Source of the DNA: an uncultured Pseudoxanthomonas sp.
GTDB taxonomy: Bacteria; Pseudomonadota; Gammaproteobacteria; Xanthomonadales; Xanthomonadaceae
Direction: 5' to 3'
Length of the DNA stretch: 56,313 bases
Assembly (NCBI RefSeq): GCF_946886695.1
Contig: NZ_CAMPJD010000025.1
Coordinates: 1 to 56,313, forward strand
Shown here: in pieces, positions 24,756 to 32,278 of the stretch
Numbering within the stretch: position 1 is the stretch's first letter
Layout of the letters: each line of letters begins with the position of its first letter
Position numbers and translations under genes: made by a program
The notes under the pieces: model-generated
What the model was told of the DNA's origin: nothing
What the model saw: the letters and a program-made list of their open reading frames with translations, nothing else
Databases searched by the model: none

Positions 24756-24888
24756 GGCGTTCGTTCGATGTCGTGATGCCTGGAAAAAGCCGAGTGTATT
24801 CTGCGAGCCGCGGCGTTACGCCGCCGTGGCGGGTCCTGCTTGCCACCCGTTCTCCTGCAACGCTCGCTGAGGGCCCGGGACTCCTCCA

Positions 24889-24989
24889 CCGTCATCCCAG
24901 CGCAGGCTGGGATCCATTTTGACTTTCGCGCAGTCCCGCAGGATCCAGAACAGAAGCAAGTTGGATCCCAGCGTACGCTGGGATGACGG
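24889..24989. repeat. GTCATCCCAGCG element, copy 1
   Basis: It starts CCGTCATCCCAGCG and ends CGCTGGGATGACGG, about 101 bases, with internal palindromes CCCAGCG-CAGG-CTGGG at one end and CCCAGCG-TA-CGCTGGG at the other. The interior includes CCATTTTGACTTTCGCGCAG. It is nearly identical to the copy at 25084-25183. It resembles a small non-coding mobile palindromic element without any transposase. Confidence 0.8.
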
Positions 24990-25083
24990 GCAAGCGCTGG
25001 TCATGCCATCCGCGACCTGCCACCCGCTTCCAACTTGCCACCGGTTCTCCTGCAACGCCAGTTGACCGCCCGGGACTCTTCCG

Positions 25084-25183
25084 CCGTCATCCCAGCGCAA
25101 GCTGGGATCCATTTTGACTTTCGCGCAGTCCCACAGGCTCCAGGACAGAAGCAAGTCGGATCCAGCCTACGCTGGGATGACGG
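25084..25183. repeat. GTCATCCCAGCG element, copy 2
   Basis: Same ends and interior as the element at 24889. Small differences include CACAGGCTCCAGGACAG in place of CGCAGGATCCAGAACAG. The near identity and regular spacing show that it spread by local duplication of the 195-bp unit rather than by independent insertion. Confidence 0.8.
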
Positions 25184-25233
25184 GCAAGCGCTGCGAGGTG
25201 CCATCGGCGACCTGCCCACCCACTTCAAGCTTG

Positions 25234-26076
25234 CTATCCGTTCTCCTGCAACGCCAGTTGCACGTCGCGCTGGCGACGCTTCTCCTCGCGGTACATGAAC
25301 CACCAGCCCAGGAATGCCGCCACGCTTACCACGAGGATCATCAAGGTGGCGAGCGCATTGATCTTCGGGCTCAGGCCTCGTCGCACCGACGAGAACACCT
25401 CGATCGGCAGCGTGGTGGAACTGGGGCCGGCGACGAAGCTGGCGATCACCACATCGTCCAGCGACAGCGTGAAGGCAAGCAGCCAGCCGGACACCAGCGC
25501 CGGCGCGATGATGGGCAACGTGATCAGGAAGAACACCTTGATGCGGTTGGCGCCCAGGTCCATCGCCGCTTCCTCCAGCGATTTGTCCAGCTCGGACAGG
25601 CGCGAGGACACGACCACCGTGACGAACGCCAGGGTGAAGGTGACGTGTGCGATCCAGATCGACAGGATGCCGCCCGGCTTGAAACCTATGAACTGCCCCA
25701 GCGACACGAACATCAGCAGGATCGACAGGCCGATGATCACCTCCGGCATCACCAGCGGCGCGGTGATCAGCGCACCGAACAGCGTCTTGCCGGGAAAGCG
25801 GCGCATGCGGGTCATCACCAGCGCCGCCATCGTGCCCAGTACCACCGCGGCGCTGGCGGTCCAGAACGCGACCTTGATGCTGATCCACGCGGCGCGCAGC
25901 ATCTTCTCGTCGCGGAACAGCTCGCCGTACCACTTGAACGAGAAACCCGACCACACCGTGGCCAGGCGCGACTCGTTGAAGGAGTACACCATCAGGATGA
26001 AGACCGGCACGTACAGGAAAGCGAAACCCAGTCCGAGCACCATCCAGTTGACCGTGCGCTGTCCGACGCGGCTCAT
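25234..26076 (-). CDS. potI: Polyamine ABC transporter permease PotI-type
   Basis: 280 residues with six membrane segments. The binding-protein-dependent permease loop is present as EEAAMDLGANRIKVFFLITLP (EAA motif, about residues 170-190). It forms half of the transmembrane channel for putrescine uptake with PotH. The start overlaps the potH stop (ATGA). The C-terminus KRRQRDVQLALQENG is followed by TAG at 25234-25236. The last 20 bases recur twice downstream in the tandem array, where the stop is lost, so the terminus may have been altered by the duplication. Confidence 0.9.
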   Translation of the reverse strand: MSRVGQRTVNWMVLGLGFAFLYVPVFILMVYSFNESRLATVWSGFSFKWYGELFRDEKMLRAAWISIKVAFWTASAAVVLGTMAALVMTRMRRFPGKTLFGALITAPLVMPEVIIGLSILLMFVSLGQFIGFKPGGILSIWIAHVTFTLAFVTVVVSSRLSELDKSLEEAAMDLGANRIKVFFLITLPIIAPALVSGWLLAFTLSLDDVVIASFVAGPSSTTLPIEVFSSVRRGLSPKINALATLMILVVSVAAFLGWWFMYREEKRRQRDVQLALQENG

Positions 26077-26987
26077 GTCAGCCTCCCTTCCAGCTCGCGC
26101 TGCTGTACGCGGTTGAAGATCAGGATCGGGATCAGCAGCAGGATCAGCATGACGATGGCCACGGCGGATGCGGCTGGCCAGTCGCGGTTGTTGAAGAACT
26201 CGCCCCACAGCACGCGGCCGATCATCAGCGTGTCCGGCCCGCCGAGCAGTTCAGGAATGACGAACTCACCCACCGCCGGGATCATCACCAGCATGCAGCC
26301 GGCGATGATGCCGGCCTTGGACAGCGGCAGGGTGATGGTGAAGAACGCTTTCCACGGCTTGGCACCCAGGTCGTAGGCCGCTTCCAGCAACCGGTTGTCG
26401 TGCTTCACCAGGTTGGTGTACAGCGGCAGCACCATGAACGGCAGATAGCAGTAGACGATGCCGATGTACGCGGCCATCGGCGTGTACAGGATCTGCAGCG
26501 GCTCGTCGATGATGCCGATCTTCATCAGCAGGTTGTTGAGCAGGCCGTTGTTCTTGAGGATGCCGATCCATGCGTAGACCCGGATCAGGAACGATGTCCA
26601 CGACGGCAGCACCACCAGCATCATCGCGATGTTGCGCGACGACGGCGGCAGGCGCGCGATGACGTAGGCGATGGGGTACGCCACCAGCAAGGCCAGGAAC
26701 GTTGAAATGGCCGCGATCTTGATCGAACTGAGATACGCCTGGATGTACTGCGAATCGGTGAAGAGCGCGGTGTAGTTGCCCAGGTTGAGCTTGAGCGTCA
26801 ACGCCTCGTCGATGTACTCGAGGATGGGCGTGTACGGCGGCATCGCGATCGCCAGCTTGGCGAACGAGATCTTCAGCACGATCAGGAACGGGATGGCGAA
26901 GAACAGCAGCAGCCACACGTAGGGCACCGAGATGACGCCCCAGCGCGGTCCCGGCAGGCGCTTGCCCAGTGAGCGGAGGATGTTCAT
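26073..26987 (-). CDS. potH: Polyamine ABC transporter permease PotH-type
   Basis: 304 residues with six membrane segments, the first at about 20-42 (VPYVWLLLFFAIPFLIVL). The EAA loop is LEAAYDLGAKPWKAFFTITLP. It pairs with PotI. The start MNILRSLGKRLPG at 26987 overlaps the ATPase stop by four bases (ATGA), and its own stop overlaps potI likewise. The three genes therefore form a strictly coupled translation unit with equal stoichiometry. Confidence 0.9.
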   Translation of the reverse strand: MNILRSLGKRLPGPRWGVISVPYVWLLLFFAIPFLIVLKISFAKLAIAMPPYTPILEYIDEALTLKLNLGNYTALFTDSQYIQAYLSSIKIAAISTFLALLVAYPIAYVIARLPPSSRNIAMMLVVLPSWTSFLIRVYAWIGILKNNGLLNNLLMKIGIIDEPLQILYTPMAAYIGIVYCYLPFMVLPLYTNLVKHDNRLLEAAYDLGAKPWKAFFTITLPLSKAGIIAGCMLVMIPAVGEFVIPELLGGPDTLMIGRVLWGEFFNNRDWPAASAVAIVMLILLLIPILIFNRVQQRELEGRLT

Positions 26988-28129
26988 GAGGTCAGCACCA
27001 CGCCGTCGTTGTCGCCCCACCACACCCAGACTTCGTCATTCCAGGTGAGTCCCTCGCTGGCCCAGCGCTGCACGTTGGCGAAGTTGGCCATGAATTTGTA
27101 ACCGCTCGGCAGGCGCACGTGGTAGACCGAGTGGCTGCCGAAGTAGGCGATGTCCTCGATCACGCCCTTCGCCTTGTTGTGCGGCTGTTCGGGTTCCTGC
27201 TTGCCGATGCCCAGCTTCTCCGGCCGCACCGCGAAGCCGACTTCCTGTCCTTCGAAGCCGGAGATGCCATGGCCGATGTAGATCGGGTCCGGCAGCTGCG
27301 GCGATCGGATGGTGACGTAGTCGGCTTCGTCTTCCTCCACCACGCCCTCGATCAGGTTGACCGAGCCGATGAACTCGGCGGCGAAGCGACTGGTGGGCTG
27401 CTCGTAGATTTCGTCGGGCGTACCGACCTGGCGGATCCACCCCTGGTCCATCAGCGCGATGCGCGTGGCCATGGTCATCGCCTCTTCCTGGTCATGGGTG
27501 ACCATCACGCAGGTCACGCCGGACTTCTCGATGATGCTCACCAGTTCCAGCTGCATCTGCGAGCGTAGCTTCTTGTCCAGCGCGCCCATCGGTTCATCGA
27601 GCAGCAACAGCTTCGGGCCCTTGGCCAAGGATCGCGCCAGCGCCACACGCTGCTGCTGTCCACCGGAAAGCTGGTGCGGCTTGCGCTTGGCCAGCTTGCC
27701 CAGCTGCACCAGCGCCAGCATCTCTTCCACGCGCTTCCTGATGGCATCCTTCGACAGGCCATCCTGCTTCAGACCGAAGGCGATGTTCTGTTCCACCGTC
27801 ATGTGCGGGAACAGCGCATACGACTGGAACATCATGTTGAGCGGTCGCTCGTACGGCGGCAGGTCGTTGAGCAGCTGACCGTCCAGATAGATCTTTCCGG
27901 ACGAGGGCTTTTCGAAGCCTGCGAGACATCGGAGCAGCGTCGACTTGCCGCTGCCCGATCCGCCCAGTAGGGCGAAGATCTCGCCCTTGCGGATGGTCAG
28001 GTTGGTGTCGTCCACGGCGACGAAGCCGTCGAACTCCTTGCGCACGTCGACGATGCGCAGGTACTCCTGCGGGTTCGCCTTGCCGCCCTGCCCCGCGTCC
28101 TTGCCGCCGTTGCCCTGTTCTGCCGCCAT
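26984..28129 (-). CDS. potG: Polyamine ABC transporter ATP-binding protein PotG/PotA-type
   Basis: 381 residues: Walker A GGSGSGKST (56-64), signature LSGGQQQR, Walker B LLLLDEP, H-loop MVTHDQ and a C-terminal TOBE domain (about 290-380). It energises uptake through PotH/PotI. The N-terminal extension MAAEQGNGGKDAGQGGKANP is low complexity, and the ABC core starts at about residue 22. An N-terminal extension is also known in PotG. It lies 101 bases after the stop of the second binding-protein gene, with a hairpin between. Confidence 0.92.
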   Translation of the reverse strand: MAAEQGNGGKDAGQGGKANPQEYLRIVDVRKEFDGFVAVDDTNLTIRKGEIFALLGGSGSGKSTLLRCLAGFEKPSSGKIYLDGQLLNDLPPYERPLNMMFQSYALFPHMTVEQNIAFGLKQDGLSKDAIRKRVEEMLALVQLGKLAKRKPHQLSGGQQQRVALARSLAKGPKLLLLDEPMGALDKKLRSQMQLELVSIIEKSGVTCVMVTHDQEEAMTMATRIALMDQGWIRQVGTPDEIYEQPTSRFAAEFIGSVNLIEGVVEEDEADYVTIRSPQLPDPIYIGHGISGFEGQEVGFAVRPEKLGIGKQEPEQPHNKAKGVIEDIAYFGSHSVYHVRLPSGYKFMANFANVQRWASEGLTWNDEVWVWWGDNDGVVLTS

Positions 28130-28196
28130 GGAACTCCCCTGGTCGCCGGACCGCGTGGGCGCCGGCCATCGATATATCGCGTGGGTCCGCTGGACA

Positions 28197-28221
28197 CCGG
28201 CACGGGCATCGCCCGTACCGG
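28197..28221. other. Intercistronic hairpin between potF-type gene and potG
   Basis: ACGGGC (28202-28207), a three-base loop and GCCCGT (28211-28216), flanked by CCGG/CCGG with one mismatch, form a hairpin just downstream (minus strand) of the binding-protein stop at 28231. There is no T-tract. It is suited to protecting the 3' end of an abundant binding-protein message or to partial termination before the transporter genes. Confidence 0.5.
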
Positions 28222-28230
28222 CCGCGGCGC

Positions 28231-29352
28231 TTACTTGCCGGTCTTCAGTTCCGTCCAGATGCGGGTGTACTGTCGGTCCACTTCCGGCGGAATGATGGCG
28301 AAGGTGAACAGCTTGGCCTCGACCTCGGGGGTCGGGTAGATCGTCGGGTCTTCGGTGATGGCCTTCTCCATCAGATCCTTCGCCTTGGGGATGGCGTTCG
28401 GATAGCTGATGAAGTTCGAGTTGTTCGCCATCACCTGCGGGTCGAGCAGGTAGTTGATGAAGGCATAGGCCTCATCGACATGCTTGGCGCCCTTCGGGAT
28501 GGCCAGCATGTCGAACCATTGCGGTGCGCCTTCCTTCGGGATGGCATAGGCGATGTTGACGCCGTTGCCCGCTTCGGAGGCGCGGTCGCGCGCCTGGATG
28601 ATGTCGCCCGACCAGCCCAGGACCAAACAGGTATCGCCATTGGCCATCGCATCGATGTACTGCGAGGAATGGAAATTGGTGATGTACGGGCGGATCGTCT
28701 TCAGCAGCGCGGCGGCCTTGTCGATCACCGCCGCGTCCTGGCTGTTGGGATCCTCGCCCAGGTAGTTGAGGGCGATCGGGATGATCTCCGAGGGCGTATC
28801 CAGGAAGGTCACGCCGCAATCCTTCAGCTTGGCGATGTTCTCCGGCTTGAACACGATGTCCAGGCTGTTGGCGATGTCGGTGTTGCCGAACGCGGCCTTC
28901 ACCTTGTCGACGTTGTAGCCGATGCCGGTAGTGCCCCACATGTAGGGGATCGCATGCTGATTGCCGGGGTCCTGGTTCTCCAGCCGCTTCATGATGGCCG
29001 GGTCGAGGTTGGCGTAGTTGGGGATCTTGCTCTTGTCCAGCGGCAGGAACACGCCGGCCTGGATCTGCCGGCCGAGGAAGTTCATCGTCGGCACCACCAC
29101 GTCGTAACCGCTGCTGCCTGCCAGCAGCTTGGTTTCCAGCACCTCGTTGCTGTCGAACACGTCGTAGGTCACCTTGATGCCGGTGCTCTTCTCGAAGTTC
29201 GGGATGGTGTCTTCGGCGATGTAGTCGGACCAGTTGTAGACGTTGACCTGCTTGGCGCCTCCGGTATCGGTGCCGCCTTCTCCGGCGGGTTTTCCGCCGC
29301 ATGCGGCGAGGGTGCACAGGGCCAGGGTGGTTGCCAGTACGCGCAGTTTCAT
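28231..29352 (-). CDS. Polyamine-binding lipoprotein PotF-type, copy 1
   Basis: 373 residues. A lipoprotein signal has lipobox LAAC (Cys18) followed by GGKPAGEGG. The mature binding domain contains VNVYNWSDYIAEDTIPNFE, the hallmark of PotF/PotD/SpuD, plus WGTTGIGYNV and LGWSGDIIQARDR around the ligand pocket. It delivers putrescine or a related polyamine to PotGHI. It is clearly paralogous to the adjacent gene at 29557, and both keep the pocket motifs, so they may differ in ligand. GAGAGAG precedes the start. A gap of 204 bases with a hairpin separates the pair. Confidence 0.9.
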   Translation of the reverse strand: MKLRVLATTLALCTLAACGGKPAGEGGTDTGGAKQVNVYNWSDYIAEDTIPNFEKSTGIKVTYDVFDSNEVLETKLLAGSSGYDVVVPTMNFLGRQIQAGVFLPLDKSKIPNYANLDPAIMKRLENQDPGNQHAIPYMWGTTGIGYNVDKVKAAFGNTDIANSLDIVFKPENIAKLKDCGVTFLDTPSEIIPIALNYLGEDPNSQDAAVIDKAAALLKTIRPYITNFHSSQYIDAMANGDTCLVLGWSGDIIQARDRASEAGNGVNIAYAIPKEGAPQWFDMLAIPKGAKHVDEAYAFINYLLDPQVMANNSNFISYPNAIPKAKDLMEKAITEDPTIYPTPEVEAKLFTFAIIPPEVDRQYTRIWTELKTGK

Positions 29353-29520
29353 CAATCTCTCTCCGTTCGGCCCGCAAGGGCGGCTTGATGTGGTCCCGTA
29401 CCGGCCTGTGGCCGGCGCGGGCATGCTGTCATTGCAATGGCCTGTTCCGTGCCGGCGTTGCTCCCCTTCTCCCCTCCCCTGTGTCGCCACCCGCTCCCGT
29501 GGGTGACGCCACGATGACGA

Positions 29521-29548
29521 AGGGCGCGTCCGTCATGGCCCGCGCCCT
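29521..29548. other. Intercistronic hairpin between the two potF-type genes
   Basis: AGGGCGCG (29521-29528) and CGCGCCCT (29541-29548) form a perfect 8-bp stem with a 12-base loop, eight bases beyond the stop of the upstream (29557) gene on the minus strand. No T-tract follows. It may stabilise or partly terminate the message. The remainder of the 204-base gap contains further GC-rich inverted stretches (ACCGGCC-TGT-GGCCGG near 29400) but no gene. Confidence 0.5.
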
Positions 29549-29556
29549 CCTGTGTT

Positions 29557-30672
29557 TCAGCGTCCGGTCTTCAGCTCCGTCCAGATGCGCGTGTACTGGC
29601 GATCCACTTCCGGCGGCAGCACCGCGAAGGTGAACAATTTCGCGTCCACGTCCGCCGGGGGATAGATCGTCGGATCGTCCGCGATGCTCTTCTCGACCAG
29701 CGGCCGGGACGCCGGCACCGGGTTCGGATAGGTCACGTAGTTGGTGTTCGCCGCCGCCACCTTCGGGTCGAGCAGGTAATTGATGAAGGCGTAGGCGTTG
29801 TCGACGTTCTTGGCGTCCTTCGGGATGGCCAGCATGTCGAACCACTGCGGCGCGCCTTCCTTCGGGATCGAGTACGCCACGTTGACGCCGTTGCCCGCTT
29901 CGGCGGCGCGGTCGCGCGCCTGGATGATGTCGCCCGACCAGCCCACCACCAGGCAGACATCGCCGTTGGCCAGATCGTTGATGTACGAGGAAGAGTGGAA
30001 GTTGCGGATATACGGGCGGATCGACTTCAGCAGCGCCGCCGCCTTGTCGATGGTGGCCGGATCGAAACTGTGCGGGTCTTCGCCCAGGTAGTTCAGCGCG
30101 ATCGGGATCAGCTCCGACGGCGTGTCCAGCACGGTGATGCCGCAATCCTTCAGCTTGGCCGCGTTCTCCGGCTTGAATACCACGTCCCAGCTGCCGGTCA
30201 CGGCGGTGTCGCCGAAGATGGCCTTGATCTTGTCGACGTTGTAACCGATGCCGCTGGTGCCCCAGAGATACGGCACGGCGTACTGGTTGCCCGGGTCCTG
30301 CAGCGCGATGCGCTCGAGCATCTTCGGGTCGAGGTTCTTCAGGTTCGGGAGCTTGCTCTTGTCCAGCGGGAGGAACACACCGGCCTGGATCTGACGCCCC
30401 AGGAAACTGAGCGACGGCACCACCACGTCGTAACCACTGCTGCCGGCCAGCAGCTTGGTCTCGACCATCTCGTCGCTGTCGAACACGTCATACGTGACCT
30501 TGACGCCGGTGGACTGCTCGAAATTGGGGATCGTGTCCTCCGCGATGTAGTCCGACCAGTTGTAGACGTTGAGGGTCTTCGAGGGCGCGCCTGTTGCGGC
30601 CGTCTCGTCCTTGCCGCCACAGGCAGCCAGCACGGCGGCGGCCAGCATGACGGTGAGGGTCTTGAGCTTCAT
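29557..30672 (-). CDS. Polyamine-binding lipoprotein PotF-type, copy 2
   Basis: 371 residues. The lipobox is VLAAC (Cys18), then GGKDETAATG. The mature part has NVYNWSDYIAEDTIPNFEQ, DVVVPSLSFLGRQIQ, WGTSGIGYNVDK and VVGWSGDIIQARDR, closely parallel to copy 1 over the whole length. Divergent patches (MVETKLL/VLETKLL, TAVTGSWDVV/TDIANSLDIV) suggest an old duplication with possible change in specificity or affinity. It follows the spuC-type transaminase by 91 bases in the same direction, so it probably belongs to the same transcript. Confidence 0.9.
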   Translation of the reverse strand: MKLKTLTVMLAAAVLAACGGKDETAATGAPSKTLNVYNWSDYIAEDTIPNFEQSTGVKVTYDVFDSDEMVETKLLAGSSGYDVVVPSLSFLGRQIQAGVFLPLDKSKLPNLKNLDPKMLERIALQDPGNQYAVPYLWGTSGIGYNVDKIKAIFGDTAVTGSWDVVFKPENAAKLKDCGITVLDTPSELIPIALNYLGEDPHSFDPATIDKAAALLKSIRPYIRNFHSSSYINDLANGDVCLVVGWSGDIIQARDRAAEAGNGVNVAYSIPKEGAPQWFDMLAIPKDAKNVDNAYAFINYLLDPKVAAANTNYVTYPNPVPASRPLVEKSIADDPTIYPPADVDAKLFTFAVLPPEVDRQYTRIWTELKTGR

Positions 30673-30728
30673 CGGGGTCTCCATGGAATCAGCATCGGGG
30701 GAAGGAAACATCATACGCCCGGGCCGCG

Positions 30729-30745
30729 GCGCTGTGACGCAGCGC
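30729..30745. other. Hairpin between spuC and the potF-type gene
   Basis: GCGCTG (30729-30734) and CAGCGC (30740-30745) form a 6-bp stem with a five-base loop, located between the spuC stop at 30764 and the next start at 30672. It is one of a series of stem-loops in the gaps of this operon. Confidence 0.4.
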
Positions 30746-30763
30746 ACGGACCGTTCGATGACG

Positions 30764-32128
30764 TTACATGCCGAGATCCGCCGCCGTGTCGTTGAGGGCC
30801 TTCCACGTCTTGTCGAACAGCTCGTCCACCTGCGCGCGCGTGATCACCAGCGGGGGCGACAGCAGCATCGCATCCCAGGTCGCGCGCAGGATCAGTCCAT
30901 GCTTCAGCGCGTGATCGCGGCAGCGAGGACCGACGGTACCGCGCTCGGGGAAGAACGCGCGTTTGCCCTTGTCCGGCACCAGTTCCAGCGCACCGACCAT
31001 GCCGGCGATACGCGCCTGCCCGACCAGCCGGTGTTCGCCCAGCTCGGCCCAGCGCTGCGCCAGGTAGGGCGCGACCTCGGTCTTCGCACGCTCGACGATG
31101 TTCTCGTCCTGAAGGATGCGGATGTTCTCCAGTGCCACCGCCGCGCACACAGGGTGGCCCGAGTACGTGGCCCCGTGCGCCAGTTCGCCGCCCTGCTCCT
31201 TCAGCACCTTGGCCACGCGGTCGTTGAACATCGCCGCGCCCAGCGGGATGTAGCCGGACGTGATGCCTTTGGCCACCGGCATGATGTCCGGCTGGAAACC
31301 GAAGTACTGCGAACCGAACCACTCGCCGGTGCGGCCGAAACCGCAAATCACTTCGTCCGCCACCAGCAGCACGTCGTACTTCCTGCAGATGCGCTCGATT
31401 TCGGGCCAGTAGGTCTTCGGCGGAATATAGACGCCGATGGCGCCCATGATGGGCTCGCCGATGAAGGCCGCCACGCGCTCCGGCCCCAGTTCCAGGATCT
31501 TCTGCTCCAGTCGGCGCGCCGCGACCAGGCCGTATTCGTCCTCCGACAGGTCACCGCCGTCGGCGAACCAGAACGGCGGATCGATGTGGTGGATGTCCGG
31601 GATGGGCAGGCCGCCCTGCTTGTGCATGCCCTTCATCCCGCCGAGGCTGGCGCCGGCCATGGTGGTGCCGTGATAGCCATCGTGGCGGCCGATGAAGATG
31701 TTCTTCCGCGGCTGGTCCTGCACCGCCCAGAAGTGCCGGACCATGCGCAGGATGGTGTCGTTGGCCTCCGACCCGGAATTGACGAAGAAGGAATGGTTGA
31801 GATCGCCCGGCGCCAGCTCGGCCAGCTTCGCCGCCAGTGCGATCGTCGGCTCGGTGGTGCACTGGAAGAAGCTGTTGTAGTACGCCAACTGCGTCATCTG
31901 CTTCGACGCCACCTCGCCCAGTTCCCTGCGGCCGTAACCGATGTTGACGCACCACAGGCCGGCGAAGGCATCAAGCAGCTTGTTGCCGTCGGCATCCCAG
32001 ACATAGCAGCCCTCACCCTTGGTGAGGATGCGCGTGCCCTTCTTCGCCAGCGCGGCGTTGTCGTTGAACGGATGCAGGTGGTGCTCGGCATCGAGCTGCT
32101 GCAGGGTGCGGGTGTCGAGTCGGGTCAT
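30764..32128 (-). CDS. spuC: Putrescine/polyamine:pyruvate aminotransferase (SpuC-type)
   Basis: 454 residues, class III PLP-dependent aminotransferase. SGSEANDTILR binds phosphate, DEVICGFGRTG carries D258, and the PLP lysine is K287 in PVAKGITSGYIPLG. Close to SpuC of Pseudomonas, which transfers the amino group of putrescine (and cadaverine) to pyruvate, giving 4-aminobutanal and alanine. Alanine can be recycled by the Ald gene in this island. It provides a route parallel to gamma-glutamylation. A GGGAGAGG element separates it from the upstream ligase gene. Confidence 0.88.
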   Translation of the reverse strand: MTRLDTRTLQQLDAEHHLHPFNDNAALAKKGTRILTKGEGCYVWDADGNKLLDAFAGLWCVNIGYGRRELGEVASKQMTQLAYYNSFFQCTTEPTIALAAKLAELAPGDLNHSFFVNSGSEANDTILRMVRHFWAVQDQPRKNIFIGRHDGYHGTTMAGASLGGMKGMHKQGGLPIPDIHHIDPPFWFADGGDLSEDEYGLVAARRLEQKILELGPERVAAFIGEPIMGAIGVYIPPKTYWPEIERICRKYDVLLVADEVICGFGRTGEWFGSQYFGFQPDIMPVAKGITSGYIPLGAAMFNDRVAKVLKEQGGELAHGATYSGHPVCAAVALENIRILQDENIVERAKTEVAPYLAQRWAELGEHRLVGQARIAGMVGALELVPDKGKRAFFPERGTVGPRCRDHALKHGLILRATWDAMLLSPPLVITRAQVDELFDKTWKALNDTAADLGM

Positions 32129-32144
32129 ACAAGCTCCAATGATT

Positions 32145-32272
32145 GAGCCCCTCTCCTATTGGGAGAGGGGTTGGGGTGAGGGTCCGGCAGAACCATCGGC
32201 GGTGAACCATCCCGATGCAGCCGTACCCTCATCCGGCGCTTCGCGCCACCTTCTCCCGGCGGGAGAAGGGAA
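32145..32272. repeat. GGGAGAGG-ended element between spuC and puuA
   Basis: It reads GAGCCCCTCTCC-TATT-GGGAGAGGGG, then GGTGAGGGTCCGGC at one end. The other end reads CCGTACCCTCATCCGGCGCTTCGCGCCACCT (given in part) and TTCTCCC-GGC-GGGAGAAGGG. In reverse orientation it matches the copies at 42723 and inside mfd, including the block GGTGGCGCGAAGCGC. It fills the spacer, and each end forms a stable stem-loop. Confidence 0.88.
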
Positions 32273-32278
32273 CAGCAT

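Larger units (their letters stand above)
24756..25233. repeat. Gene-free spacer with ~195-bp tandem repeat array at the 3' end of potI
   Basis: A block beginning GTTCTCCTGCAACGCCAGTTG occurs at 24849 (last bases changed), 25044 and 25240, that is every 195-196 bases. The third occurrence is the genuine end of the potI coding sequence (codons for LALQENG). Each of the two upstream periods also contains one copy of a palindrome-ended element (24889-24989 and 25084-25183). The array looks like two extra copies of the potI tail plus element made by tandem duplication. I see no gene in this stretch. Confidence 0.85.

Noticed and set aside
24849..25260. CRISPR array
   Set aside because: Only three repeat starts, about 195 bases apart, with long similar interiors and a coding end in one. 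No short regular spacers or cas genes are present.
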